Made by a program: the position numbers and the translations under genes | In this document: piece after piece, positions 10,116 through 19,178 of the stretch | Position numbering within the stretch: position 1 is the stretch's first letter | Layout: every line of letters starts with the position of its first letter | The notes under the pieces: generated by a model | What the model saw: the letters and a program-made list of their open reading frames with translations, nothing else | Told to the model about the DNA's origin: nothing | The model's database searches: none | Origin: Phenylobacterium kunshanense | Lineage (GTDB): Bacteria; Pseudomonadota; Alphaproteobacteria; Caulobacterales; Caulobacteraceae | Length of the DNA: 64,000 nucleotides | NCBI RefSeq assembly: GCF_003254525.1 | Contig: NZ_QFYS01000003.1 | Coordinates: 62,001 to 126,000 of the forward strand | Direction: 5' to 3'

Positions 10116-11318
10116 TCAGTACTTGAGCTCCAGCGTCAACCAGACCTTGGTGCGGTCGGCAAAGCCGGGGCGGGCGCCGTCGAACAGGGCGGCCTTGGCC
10201 TCGGCGGTCACCATGCTGGTGATCGGCGCGGCGACCAGCAGGTCCAGTTCGCGGCCATAGCGGCGTGAGCCGTCGTCGTCGGTGAATTCGTGGGCGACGG
10301 CCATCAGGCGGAGCGGCTTGCCGCCCGGTCCCAGCTTCATGGTCGTGCCGGCCTTGAGGTTGATGTCGCGGACACCGGCGGCCGGCGTGTTCAGGAAGAC
10401 GTCAGCCCAGCCCTGGAAAGCGTGCATCGTCGCCAGCGGGGTCGCAAAGCCGCGCCGGCCGTCGCCGTCCAGCCGCTCGACATTGAGGCTCGCCCAGTGC
10501 CGCGGCCCTTTCAGCCCGGCGCTCATGGCCAGATAGCCCAGGTCGAAATCGCGGGGGCTGTTCCGATAGTCGACCTGTTGGGCGTACTCGGCCTCGTAGG
10601 TCAGCGACAGGCCGGGGCGCAGCGGCTTTGCGCCGGTGAAGCGCACCCCCCACGTGGCGTTGGACTGGGTCGGCGCGTTCTCGAACGCCATGAAGTAGCC
10701 GTAGCCGGTGAGCTGGCCCGCCGGCGTCTTCAGGTCGGCCTGCACGAGATGCGTATCGCTGTCCCACTCACCCTGCGGATGGTCGTCGCCGAAGATGCGG
10801 TGCACGCGGTCGACGTAGGCATAGGTGACGGCCAGGTCCTTGGAGGGACGGAAAACGGCCTTGGCCGCGTCCATCGTCTGCTCGTTCTGGCGGAAGCCCA
10901 CGTTGCCGACGAACCGCGCATTGCCGAGGACCAGGCGCTGGCGGCCGACGACCGCCTCGCCCTGCTTGCCGGTCCAGGAGACCTGGGCGCGGTTGAGTTC
11001 GGTGTCCTCCGGATCGGTCACCAGGGGGTAGCGGGCCTTGCCGTTGGTAGAGCTGTTGTAGTCGTCGACCAGGGCGGTGACGTTCTCGCCTTCCACCAGC
11101 GCCTTGAAGCCGTGCCAGGCCGGGGTCTCGTAGCCGAAGCGGGTGCGCAGGGTGAGGGCCTGGGCGTCCTCGCCGAAGCCGTCCTGGTCGACGGTCTCGT
11201 AGCGCAGGCGCATGTCGAGGATGATGTCGCCGGGCAGGGCCTGGGCCAGCGCGGCCGCCGGCGCGGCGAGGACCGAGAGGAAGGCGCCACAGGCCAGGCG
11301 CTGGCGAAGTGAGCTCAC
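10116..11318 (-). CDS. Outer-membrane porin of the alginate-export (AlgE-like) family
   Basis: 400 residues. The signal peptide covers about residues 1-26 (cleavage near ALAQA). The remainder alternates polar and apolar residues as in an 18-stranded beta-barrel, with family segments such as RLRYETVDQDGFGEDAQALT, VGRQRLVLGNARFVGNVGFRQ and the aromatic C-terminus TLELKY. Homologues of this Pfam class are common outside alginate producers and act as anion or small-solute channels. Its ATG overlaps the stop of the isomerase gene by 4 nt, so it is part of the nar transcript. A nitrate/nitrite-permeable channel is an attractive inference. Confidence 0.8.
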   Translation of the reverse strand: MSSLRQRLACGAFLSVLAAPAAALAQALPGDIILDMRLRYETVDQDGFGEDAQALTLRTRFGYETPAWHGFKALVEGENVTALVDDYNSSTNGKARYPLVTDPEDTELNRAQVSWTGKQGEAVVGRQRLVLGNARFVGNVGFRQNEQTMDAAKAVFRPSKDLAVTYAYVDRVHRIFGDDHPQGEWDSDTHLVQADLKTPAGQLTGYGYFMAFENAPTQSNATWGVRFTGAKPLRPGLSLTYEAEYAQQVDYRNSPRDFDLGYLAMSAGLKGPRHWASLNVERLDGDGRRGFATPLATMHAFQGWADVFLNTPAAGVRDINLKAGTTMKLGPGGKPLRLMAVAHEFTDDDGSRRYGRELDLLVAAPITSMVTAEAKAALFDGARPGFADRTKVWLTLELKY

Positions 11319-12424
11319 GCTGAAACTCTACGGATGAGGGTGAAGGTCTGCTTGGCCGGGACCAGCTTCGAGCGCAGGACGGCGGCGAGACAGGCCAGCG
11401 CCGGGTCTTCGGCGTCGCGGGCGGCGGAGATCAGGTTGGTCCACCGCTCGTCGTCGGCTTCGGTCACGAAGTCGGCCATGGCGGCCTGGACGAAGTCGGC
11501 CACCGGCTCGCCCGCCGCCTCGGCCGCCGCGGTCAGGCGCTGGTGCAGGGCAGGATCGACGGCTTCCAGCCAGGGCTGGAGACGGCGCGCGGCCCCGGCG
11601 TCGCTGAGAAAGTCGCCGAGGGTGGCCGAGCCCTCGCGTACGCCGCCCTCCTCGGTGAGGGTCAGGGCGACGCCTCGGCTGCGGGCGTCGGCGGCGAGGT
11701 CGGCCACGTAGTGGGCGGCGGCGGCCGTCCAGGCGCGGCTCTCGAGGTGCAGGGCGATGCGGGCCTCGACCATCTCGAACGGCAGCTCGCGGCCCTCGAC
11801 GCGGCGGTCGAGGCGCAGGAGGTGCCAGCCGAAGCGGGACTGCATGGGCTCCGAGATCTCGCCCGGCTGGAGGGCGGCCAGGACGGCCTCCACCTCGGGA
11901 ACGAGATCCCCGGGGCGAAGCTGGCCCAGGGAGCCGCCGACGGCGCCCGAGGAACAGTCGGAGTGGTCCTTGGCGAGCTCGCCGAAGGTGCAGGTCCCGG
12001 ACGCCAGGGTTTCGGCGAGACAGAGAGCCGCTGCCCGGGCCGTGGCGACGTCCGTCTGGCTGTCGCCGCGCGGCTCGATGAGAATGTGCGAGGCCTCGAT
12101 CAACGGCGGTGTGCGGAAGCGCGCACGCTCGGCGTCATAGACCCGGCGGCACTCGGCCTCGGTGGGCGTGCGGACCTCGACCTCCACGTCCAGCACGGCG
12201 CGGACGAGGGCCTCCTCGGCGGTCTCCTCCCGCCCCTGATCGTCGATCTCGGGCTGGGGCTCGAGACCCAGTTCCAGGGCGCGGTTGAGCAGGAGCGCGC
12301 GGATCGCCAGGGCGTGGCCGGCCGCGGCGCGGGCGTCGGCGGCCGAGGCGCCCGGATGGTTCTGCACCTCGCGGGCGAGGAGCGCTTCGGGGACTTCCAC
12401 CCCGTCGAAGACGACTGTGCGCAT
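11315..12424 (-). CDS. NifM/PpiC-type peptidyl-prolyl cis-trans isomerase of the nar operon
   Basis: 369 residues from the ATG at 12424, 2 nt after narI; the frame is open further upstream but that part is antisense-like and overlaps narI. A helical N-terminal region (1-110) precedes a parvulin domain (about 115-215: IEASHILIEPRGD, FGELAKDHSDCSSGAVGGSLG, RFGWHLLRLDRR). The C-terminal region is helical. In Pseudomonas a PpiC/NifM-like gene also follows narI (established arrangement). The protein probably helps fold or assemble nitrate reductase. It has no signal peptide, so cytoplasmic action is expected. Confidence 0.85.
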   Translation of the reverse strand: MRTVVFDGVEVPEALLAREVQNHPGASAADARAAAGHALAIRALLLNRALELGLEPQPEIDDQGREETAEEALVRAVLDVEVEVRTPTEAECRRVYDAERARFRTPPLIEASHILIEPRGDSQTDVATARAAALCLAETLASGTCTFGELAKDHSDCSSGAVGGSLGQLRPGDLVPEVEAVLAALQPGEISEPMQSRFGWHLLRLDRRVEGRELPFEMVEARIALHLESRAWTAAAAHYVADLAADARSRGVALTLTEEGGVREGSATLGDFLSDAGAARRLQPWLEAVDPALHQRLTAAAEAAGEPVADFVQAAMADFVTEADDERWTNLISAARDAEDPALACLAAVLRSKLVPAKQTFTLIRRVSA

Positions 12425-12426
12425 GG

Positions 12427-13203
12427 CTATTCCGCCGCCTTGAGCTGCTGGGCCGGCGTGCTGGGCCGGACGGCGGGCGTGTTGGGGTAGACCGGCGCGG
12501 CAGGCTCCGGCCGGCGGGGCAGGACGCGCCGGGTGCGCACGAGCTGCCAGCCCCGGCGGTTCAGATACCAGACCGGCGCGGAGAGCATGTGGACGAGGCG
12601 GGTGAAGGGGAACACCAGCAGGATGGTCAGGCCCAGCGCCAGATGCGCCTTGAATACCCAGGGCACGTCGGCGACGTAGTCCGCGGCGCCGGCGCGGAAG
12701 GTGAAGATCCCCTGCGCCCAGTTCATGAACTTGACCATTTCCTCGCCGTCGCGGTGCTGCAGCGAGACCGGGATGGTGGCGAGGCCCAGGATGAGCTGGG
12801 TCACCAGGATGATCAGGATCGCGGTGTCGCCGAAGCTGGAGTTCGCGCGGATGCGCGGGTCGAACAGGCGCCGGTGCAACAGGAGCGCGCCGCCGGCCAG
12901 GGCGAACACGCCCGCGATCCCGCCGGCGACGATGGCCAGCATCTGCTTGGCCCCGTGGCTGACGCCCAGCGCGTCCCATACGGCGATCGGCGTCAGCAGG
13001 CCGACGAAGTGGCCGGCGAAGATCATTAGCACGCCCAGGTGGAAAAGCACCGAGCCGGCCATGAGCTGCTTGCGCCGCAGGAGCTGGGACGAGCCGGTGC
13101 GCCAGGTGTAGGGCTCGCGGTCGAAGCGGATCACCGAGCCCAGGGCCAGGGTGGCGAGGGCGATGTAGGGATAGACGCCGAAGACGATCTGGTTGAGGTC
13201 CAT
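12427..13203 (-). CDS. narI: Respiratory nitrate reductase gamma subunit (cytochrome b)
   Basis: 258 residues from the ATG at 13203. Five transmembrane helices are apparent. The haem b ligands are expected in LFHLGVLMIFAGHFVGLL (two His) and in the last helices, AHLALGLTILLVFPFTRLVHML (two His). NarI anchors NarGH at the cytoplasmic membrane and passes electrons from quinol to NarH. The C-terminal tail beyond the last helix is about 40 residues longer than usual and rich in Pro and Arg. It lies 11 nt after narJ and 2 nt before the isomerase gene. Confidence 0.96.
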   Translation of the reverse strand: MDLNQIVFGVYPYIALATLALGSVIRFDREPYTWRTGSSQLLRRKQLMAGSVLFHLGVLMIFAGHFVGLLTPIAVWDALGVSHGAKQMLAIVAGGIAGVFALAGGALLLHRRLFDPRIRANSSFGDTAILIILVTQLILGLATIPVSLQHRDGEEMVKFMNWAQGIFTFRAGAADYVADVPWVFKAHLALGLTILLVFPFTRLVHMLSAPVWYLNRRGWQLVRTRRVLPRRPEPAAPVYPNTPAVRPSTPAQQLKAAE

Positions 13204-13214
13204 GGCAGCGTTCC

Positions 13215-13922
13215 TCAGGCGGTCGCGCCGGCGCGGGGGCGCGCGGGTCGCGGGTTGGCGTTCATGGCCGTGACGAGGGCCTCGGCCTTGGGGCAGCCCA
13301 CGTCGGACGGCCCGAAGGAGACGGCGGTCTCGGCCCACAGCTTGTCCATGGCCTCGAGGTCGTCGGGGTTGTCGTCGGGTTCGGCCATCAGCGAGGCCAG
13401 GGCCTCGGCGTCGGCCGCATCGACGGCCAGCGCGGTGAGGGCGCCGAACACGGCCCGGTAGGGACTCTGGCGCTTGTGCAGCCGCTCGCCGATGGCGTGG
13501 AGCACGTGCGCGCCTTCGCCGAGCAGGGAGGCGGCCTCGTCGTCGGGCAGGGTCGACAGGAACTCCAGGAACACCGGCAGGTGGTCCGGCAGCTCGTTGG
13601 CCGACAGCTCCAGGCCCTTGGAGCGATAGAGCTCCAGCAGGGCCACCATGGCCTGGCCGCGGTCGCGGCTTTCGCCGTGGACGTGCTCGTAGAGGTTCAG
13701 GGACAGGGACCGCGTCCGGTCGAAGAGCCAGACATAGCGTTCCTGGGTCTCGTAGAGGTCGGCGGCGCCGATGTCCTCGGCCAGCTTGACCAGCGAGCGG
13801 CGGATCGGCGCTGGAATGCGCGCGTCATCCTCCAGCACGGCCGCGGCGGCGGGCAGCAGCGCGCGGGTGGCCTCGGTCGGATAGGTGAGCAAGAGGGCGA
13901 GCGCCCGGTAGCTGAGCGACAT
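13215..13922 (-). CDS. narJ: Nitrate reductase assembly chaperone (delta subunit)
   Basis: 235 residues, helical, of the TorD/NarJ chaperone family: YRALALLLTYPTEATRALLP at the N-terminus, LNLYEHVHGESRDRGQAM in the middle, and LPDHLPVFLEFLSTLPDDEA. NarJ binds the NarG N-terminus and is needed for molybdenum cofactor insertion and for correct NarGH attachment to NarI. It lies 4 nt after narH. The Pro/Arg-rich C-terminus (NPRPARPRAGATA) is unremarkable in a GC-rich genome. Confidence 0.95.
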   Translation of the reverse strand: MSLSYRALALLLTYPTEATRALLPAAAAVLEDDARIPAPIRRSLVKLAEDIGAADLYETQERYVWLFDRTRSLSLNLYEHVHGESRDRGQAMVALLELYRSKGLELSANELPDHLPVFLEFLSTLPDDEAASLLGEGAHVLHAIGERLHKRQSPYRAVFGALTALAVDAADAEALASLMAEPDDNPDDLEAMDKLWAETAVSFGPSDVGCPKAEALVTAMNANPRPARPRAGATA

Positions 13923-13926
13923 GGTC

Positions 13927-15450
13927 TTACGCCTCCATCGGGGTGTCGGCGCGCGAGCGCTTCTTGGGACCGAACAGGCCCAGTTCCGTGCGGCCGCCGG
14001 AGCAGCCGTTGCCGAAGGTGAAGCCGCAGGAGCCGCGCATGTCGTAGGCGTCCTCGACCACCTCGCGGTGCGTCGTCGGGATGACGAAGCGGTCCTCGTA
14101 GTTGGCGATGGCCATGTACCGGTACATGTCGTCGACCTGCGCGGCGGAGAGCCCGACGCGCTCGCAGATGCGGTGGTCGATGCGCCCGTCCACGGTCTTG
14201 GCCCGCATGTAGCTGCGCATGGCCAGCATCCGCTCCAGCGCCTGGACGACGGGCGGCTCGTTGCCGGCCGTGAGCAGGTTGGCGAGGTACTTCACCGGGA
14301 TGCGCAGCGACTTCACGTCGGGCATCTCGCCGTCCATCTCCAGCGCGCCGGCCGAGGCGGCCGACTGGATCGGCGACAGCGGCGGCACGTACCAGACCAT
14401 CGGCAGGGTCCGGTATTCCGGGTGCAGCGGGAAGGCGACCTTCCAGTCGATGGCCATCTTGTAGACGGGGCTGTGACGCGCCGCCTCGAGCCAGGCCTCC
14501 GGCACGCCGTCGGCGCGGGCCTGAGCGATCACCTTCGGGTCGAAGGGGTCGAGGAAGACGTCGAGCTGGGCCTGGTAGAGGTTCTTCTCGTCGGGCTCGG
14601 CGGCCGCCGCCTCGATCCGGTCGGCGTCATAGAGCAGGACGCCGAGGTAGCGGATCCGGCCCACGCAGGTCTCGGAGCAGACCGTCGGCTGGCCCACCTC
14701 GATGCGCGGGAAGCAGAAAGTGCACTTCTCGGACTTACCGCTCTCCCAGTTGTAGTAGATCTTCTTGTAGGGGCAGGCCGAGACGCACATCCGCCAGCCG
14801 CGGCACTTGTCCTGGTCGATCAGGACGATGCCGTCCTCCTCGCGCTTGTAGATCGCGCCCGACGGGCAGGCGGCCACGCACGCGGGGTTGAGGCAGTGCT
14901 CGCACAGCCTCGGCAGGTACATCATGAAGGTGTTCTCGAACTGGCCGTAGATGTCGGCCTCGACGCCCTCGAAGTTGTAGTCGGCCCGCCGTTTGGCGAA
15001 CTCGCCGCCCAGGATCTCCTCCCAGTTCGGCCCCCACTCGATCTTCTCCATCCGCTCCCCGCTGATCTTGGAGCGCGGCCGGGCGGTGGGGAACGCCTTC
15101 ATCTCCGGCGCGGTCTGCAGGTGGCCGTAGTCGAAGTCGAAAGGCTCGTAGTAGTCGTCGATCTCGGGCAGGTCGGGGTTCGCGAAGATCTTGGCGAGGA
15201 TCCGCCACTTGGCCCCCATCTTGGGCTCGATCTTGCCGTTGGGCTTGCGGACCCAGCCGCCGTTCCAGCGCTTCTGGTTCTCCCACTCCTTGGGATAGCC
15301 GACGCCGGGCTTGGTCTCGACGTTGTTGAACCAGGCGTATTCGACGCCCTGGCGGTTGGTCCACACGTTCTTGCAGGTCACGGAGCAGGTGTGACACCCG
15401 ATGCACTTGTCGAGGTTCAGCACCATGCCGATCTGGGCGCGGACTTTCAT
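13927..15450 (-). CDS. narH: Respiratory nitrate reductase beta subunit (Fe-S protein)
   Basis: 507 residues from the ATG at 15450, which shares one base with the narG stop (TAATG). The frame is open far upstream but that stretch is antisense-like within narG. Cysteine clusters are present as in NarH: CIGCHTCSVTCKNVW near the N-terminus, CEHCLNPACVAACP, then CRGWRMCVSACP, where Trp replaces a Cys and makes a [3Fe-4S] centre, and CTFCFPR with CSETC. It transfers electrons from NarI haems to NarG at the cytoplasmic face. Confidence 0.98.
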   Translation of the reverse strand: MKVRAQIGMVLNLDKCIGCHTCSVTCKNVWTNRQGVEYAWFNNVETKPGVGYPKEWENQKRWNGGWVRKPNGKIEPKMGAKWRILAKIFANPDLPEIDDYYEPFDFDYGHLQTAPEMKAFPTARPRSKISGERMEKIEWGPNWEEILGGEFAKRRADYNFEGVEADIYGQFENTFMMYLPRLCEHCLNPACVAACPSGAIYKREEDGIVLIDQDKCRGWRMCVSACPYKKIYYNWESGKSEKCTFCFPRIEVGQPTVCSETCVGRIRYLGVLLYDADRIEAAAAEPDEKNLYQAQLDVFLDPFDPKVIAQARADGVPEAWLEAARHSPVYKMAIDWKVAFPLHPEYRTLPMVWYVPPLSPIQSAASAGALEMDGEMPDVKSLRIPVKYLANLLTAGNEPPVVQALERMLAMRSYMRAKTVDGRIDHRICERVGLSAAQVDDMYRYMAIANYEDRFVIPTTHREVVEDAYDMRGSCGFTFGNGCSGGRTELGLFGPKKRSRADTPMEA

Positions 15451-18400
15451 TATGCGGGCTCCACGGTCGAACGCGGCTGCTCGAGCCAATCGACCTTCTT
15501 CATCTTGCGGAGGACGACGAACTCGTCCCGGTTCGAGCCCACGGTTCCGTAGTAGTTGAAGCCGTAGGCGAGCTGGGCGTAGCCGCCGATCATGTGCGTG
15601 GGCTTGAGCACCGCGCGGGTGACCGAGTTGTGGATCCCACCCCGCTGGCCGGTGATCTCGGATCCGGGCGTGTTCACGATCTTTTCCTGCGCGTGGTACA
15701 TGAAGGTGGTGCCCGGCCGGATGCGCTGGGACACCACCGCGCGGGCGGTGAGCGCACCGTTGGCGTTGAAGACCTCGATCCAGTCGTTGTCCTCGATCCC
15801 CGCGGCGCGGGCGTCGTCCTCGGAAATCCACACCACCGGGCCGCCGCGGTTCAGCGTCAGCATCAGGAGGTTGTCGGAGTAGGTGGAGTGGATGCCCCAC
15901 TTCTGGTGCGGGGTGATGAAGTTGAGGACGATCTCCTTCTCGCCGTTGGGCTTCTGGCCCTGGACGTGGGTCGTCTTGAGGTCGATCGGCGGCTTGTAGA
16001 CGCACAGCGCTTCGCCGAACGCCCGCATCCACAGGTGGTCCTGGTAGAGCTGCTGGCGGCCGGTGAGGGTCCGCCACGGGATCAGCTCGTGGACGTTGGT
16101 GTAGCCGGCGTTGTAGCAGACCTTCTCGCTCTCCAGCCCCGACCAGATCGGCGAGGAGATGATCTTCCGCGGCTGGGCGAGCAGGTCCCGGAAGCGGATC
16201 TTCTCGTCCTCCTTGGGGATCGCCAGGTGCGTGTGCTCGCGCCCCGTCTGCTTCTCCAGCGCCGCCCAGGCCTTGACCGCGACCTCGCCATTGGTCTCCG
16301 GCGCCAGCATCAGCACCGTCTCGCAGGCGTCGATGTCGGTCTCGATCCGGGGCAGACCCTGGGTCGCGCCCGGCTCGGTGACCTCGCCGTTCAGGGCGCC
16401 CAGCAGGGCGACCTCGTGCTCGGTGTTCCAGGCCAGGCCCTTGCCGCCGTTGCCGACCTTGGTCATCAGCGGGCCGAGGGAAGTGAAGCGCTTGTAGAGG
16501 TTGGGGTAGTCCCGCTCGACCACGGTGATCTGGGGCATGGTCTTGCCCGGGATCGCCTCGCATTCGCCGAGGTACCAGTCCTTCACGTCGAAGGGCTGGG
16601 CCAGCTCGGCGGCGCTGTCGTGCTGGATCGGGGTTAGTACGACGTCCTTCTCGACGCCCAGCACCTCGGGCGCCACGTCCGAGAACTTCCGGGCGATGGC
16701 CTTGAAGATCTCCCAGTCCGACTTCGACTCCCACGCCGGGTCCACGGCCGCGCTGAGCGGGTGGATGAAGGGGTGCATGTCGGAGGTGTTGAGGTCGTTC
16801 TTCTCGTACCAGGTGGCCGTCGGCAGGACGATGTCGGAGTAGACCGCCGTGGTCGACATCCGGAAGTCGAGGGTGACCAGCAGGTCCAGCTTTCCTTCCG
16901 GCGCCTGGTCATGCCAGGCCACGTCCCGCGGCTTCTGCCGGCCGTCCTCGCCGAGGTCCTTGCCCTGCACGCCGTGGGCGGCGCCCAGCAGGTGCTTCAG
17001 GAAGTACTCGTGGCCCTTGCCCGACGAGCCCAGCAGGTTCGAGCGCCAGACGAACATGTTGCGCGGCCAATTGGCCGGGTCGTCCGGGTCCATGCAGGAG
17101 AGCTCGAGGCTCTTGGCCTTCAGCTCGCGCACGGCATAGACCTTGGGATCGACGCCTTCCGCGTCCGCCGCGCGGGCGACGTCCAGCGGGTTGGTCTTCA
17201 GGGCCGGGGCCGACGGCAGCCAGCCCATGCGCTCGGCGCGGGCGTTGAAGTCGATCAGCGAGGCGTCCCACGGCCCCTGCGGCGCCGTCGGCGACAGGAT
17301 CTCGGAGGCGCTGACCGTCTCGTACCGGAACTGGTCGGTGTGGGCATAGAAGAACGAGGTGGAGTTCTGCTGCCGCGGCGGCCGCGCCCAGTCGAGGGCG
17401 AAGGCCAGGGGGGCCCAGCCGGTCTGCGGGCGCAGCTTCTCCTGCCCGACGTAGTGGCTCCAGCCGCCGCCCGACTGGCCGACGCACCCGCACATCACCA
17501 GCATGTTGATGACGCCGCGGTAGTTCATGTCCATGTGGAACCAGTGGTTCATCGCCGCGCCGATGATCACCATCGACCTGCCGTTGGTCTTTTCGGCATT
17601 GGTGGCGAAGCCGCGGGCCACGGCGATGATCTGCTCGGCAGGCACCGTTGTGATCGCCTCGGCCCAGCCCGGCGAATAGGGCTCCAGGCTCTCGAAGCTG
17701 TCGGGCATGTGCTCGCCGCCGAAGCCCTGGTCGACGCCGTAGTTGGCGAGGAACAGGTCGTAGACCGAGGCGACTAGGGTCTCGCCGTCCTTCAGCTGCA
17801 GGCGCTTGACCGGCACGTTGCGGACCAGGACGTCCGGGTGCTCGGTCGAGGCGAAACCGTTCGACGCCGTATTGGCGAAGTAGGGGAAGCGGACCCCGGC
17901 CACCTCATCGTGGACGCCCTTCAGGCCCAGGCGCAGGACCGTGTCCTGACCGGCCGCGTCCTTCTCCTCCAGGTTCCACTTCCCGTCCTCGCCCCAGCGG
18001 AAGCCGATGGAGCCGTTGGGCACGACGATCTGGCCTGTCGCGTCGTCAACGGAGACGGTCTTCCATTCCGGATTGTTCGCCTGGTCGAGGTCGCCGACGA
18101 AGTCCGAGGCGCGCAGCAGGCGCTCGGAAACGTAGCCGCCCTCCTGCGGGACCAGCCGGACCAGCATGGGCAGGTCCGAATACTTGCGGACGTAGTCGCG
18201 GAAGTAGGGGACCTGCCGGTCGACGTGGAATTCCTTGAGGATCACGTGGCCGAACGCCATGGCCAGCGCCGCGTCCGTGCCCTGCTTCACGGGCAGCCAC
18301 AGGTCCGAGAACTTCGAGGCCTCGGAGTAGTCGGGGCAGATCACCACCGACTTGGCGCCGCGGTAGCGGGCCTCGGTGTAGAAGTGGGCGTCGGGCGTGC

Positions 18401-19178
18401 GGGTCTGGGGGACGTTGGAGCCCCACAGCATCAGGAAGCCCGAATTGTACCAGTCGGCGCTCTCGGCCACGTCGGTCTGCTCGCCCCAGGTCTGGGGGGA
18501 AGCCGGGGGCAGGTCGCAGTACCAGTCGTAGAACGAGCCGCAGACGCCGCCGAGCAGCTGCAGGTAACGTGCGCCGGCGGCGTACGAGACCATCGACATG
18601 GCGGGGATCGGCGAGAAGCCGAACACCCGGTCGGGGCCCCACTGCTTCACGGTGTAGGCGTTGGCCGCGGCGACGATCTCGGTGACCTCGTCCCACGTCG
18701 CGCGGACGAAACCACCCGACCCGCGCATCGAGGTGTAGGACTTGCGCTTCGCCGGATCGTTCTGGATCGAGGCCCAGGCGGCCACCGGCGAGCGGCTGGC
18801 CCGCGCCTCGCGCCACAGCTTCAGCAGGCGGGAGCGGACCAGCGGGTATTTCACCCGATTGGCCGAGTAGAGGTACCAGCTATAGCTGGCGCCCCGGGCG
18901 CAGCCGCGCGGCTCATGGTTGGGCAGTTCGGGCCGGGTGCGCGGATAGTCGGTCTGCTGGGTCTCCCAGGTGACGATCCCGCCCTTGACGTAGATCTTCC
19001 AGGAGCACGAGCCGGTGCAGTTCACACCGTGGGTGGAGCGCACGATCTTGTCGTGGCGCCAGCGGGACCTATAGGCCTCCTCCCAGGCGCGGTCCTCGTC
19101 GTTGGTGACACCGTGGCCGTTGGAGAACAGCTCGGTCTTGCGCGTGAAGAACGCGAGGCGGTCGAGGGTGTGGCTCAT
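15450..19178 (-). CDS. narG: Respiratory nitrate reductase alpha subunit (Mo-bisMGD)
   Basis: 1242 residues, full length for the membrane-bound enzyme. The N-terminal FS0 cluster ligands appear in THGVNCTGSCSWKIYVKG (His, Cys, Cys) and in RGCARGASYSWYLYSANR (fourth ligand). The molybdopterin oxidoreductase core includes VFGFSPIPAMSMVSYAAG, WGSNVPQTRTPDAHF, VIIGAAMNHWFHMDMNYRG and WGIHSTYSDNLLMLTLNRGG. The C-terminal dinucleotide-binding domain ends in SNRDEFVVLRKMKKVDW. It reduces nitrate to nitrite in the cytoplasm. No Tat motif is seen, as expected. It shares one base with the narK2 stop (TAATG). Confidence 0.98.
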   Translation of the reverse strand: MSHTLDRLAFFTRKTELFSNGHGVTNDEDRAWEEAYRSRWRHDKIVRSTHGVNCTGSCSWKIYVKGGIVTWETQQTDYPRTRPELPNHEPRGCARGASYSWYLYSANRVKYPLVRSRLLKLWREARASRSPVAAWASIQNDPAKRKSYTSMRGSGGFVRATWDEVTEIVAAANAYTVKQWGPDRVFGFSPIPAMSMVSYAAGARYLQLLGGVCGSFYDWYCDLPPASPQTWGEQTDVAESADWYNSGFLMLWGSNVPQTRTPDAHFYTEARYRGAKSVVICPDYSEASKFSDLWLPVKQGTDAALAMAFGHVILKEFHVDRQVPYFRDYVRKYSDLPMLVRLVPQEGGYVSERLLRASDFVGDLDQANNPEWKTVSVDDATGQIVVPNGSIGFRWGEDGKWNLEEKDAAGQDTVLRLGLKGVHDEVAGVRFPYFANTASNGFASTEHPDVLVRNVPVKRLQLKDGETLVASVYDLFLANYGVDQGFGGEHMPDSFESLEPYSPGWAEAITTVPAEQIIAVARGFATNAEKTNGRSMVIIGAAMNHWFHMDMNYRGVINMLVMCGCVGQSGGGWSHYVGQEKLRPQTGWAPLAFALDWARPPRQQNSTSFFYAHTDQFRYETVSASEILSPTAPQGPWDASLIDFNARAERMGWLPSAPALKTNPLDVARAADAEGVDPKVYAVRELKAKSLELSCMDPDDPANWPRNMFVWRSNLLGSSGKGHEYFLKHLLGAAHGVQGKDLGEDGRQKPRDVAWHDQAPEGKLDLLVTLDFRMSTTAVYSDIVLPTATWYEKNDLNTSDMHPFIHPLSAAVDPAWESKSDWEIFKAIARKFSDVAPEVLGVEKDVVLTPIQHDSAAELAQPFDVKDWYLGECEAIPGKTMPQITVVERDYPNLYKRFTSLGPLMTKVGNGGKGLAWNTEHEVALLGALNGEVTEPGATQGLPRIETDIDACETVLMLAPETNGEVAVKAWAALEKQTGREHTHLAIPKEDEKIRFRDLLAQPRKIISSPIWSGLESEKVCYNAGYTNVHELIPWRTLTGRQQLYQDHLWMRAFGEALCVYKPPIDLKTTHVQGQKPNGEKEIVLNFITPHQKWGIHSTYSDNLLMLTLNRGGPVVWISEDDARAAGIEDNDWIEVFNANGALTARAVVSQRIRPGTTFMYHAQEKIVNTPGSEITGQRGGIHNSVTRAVLKPTHMIGGYAQLAYGFNYYGTVGSNRDEFVVLRKMKKVDWLEQPRSTVEPA

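Noticed and set aside
13921..15552. Open frame of over 500 codons on the plus strand opposite narH
   Set aside because: It is the antisense shadow of narH and the end of narG in GC-rich codons, with no recognisable domain and a low-complexity composition.
15451..16734. Long N-terminal extension of the narH frame into narG
   Set aside because: The family start (MKVRAQIGMVLNLDKC) lies at 15450, and the upstream part is an out-of-frame shadow of narG.
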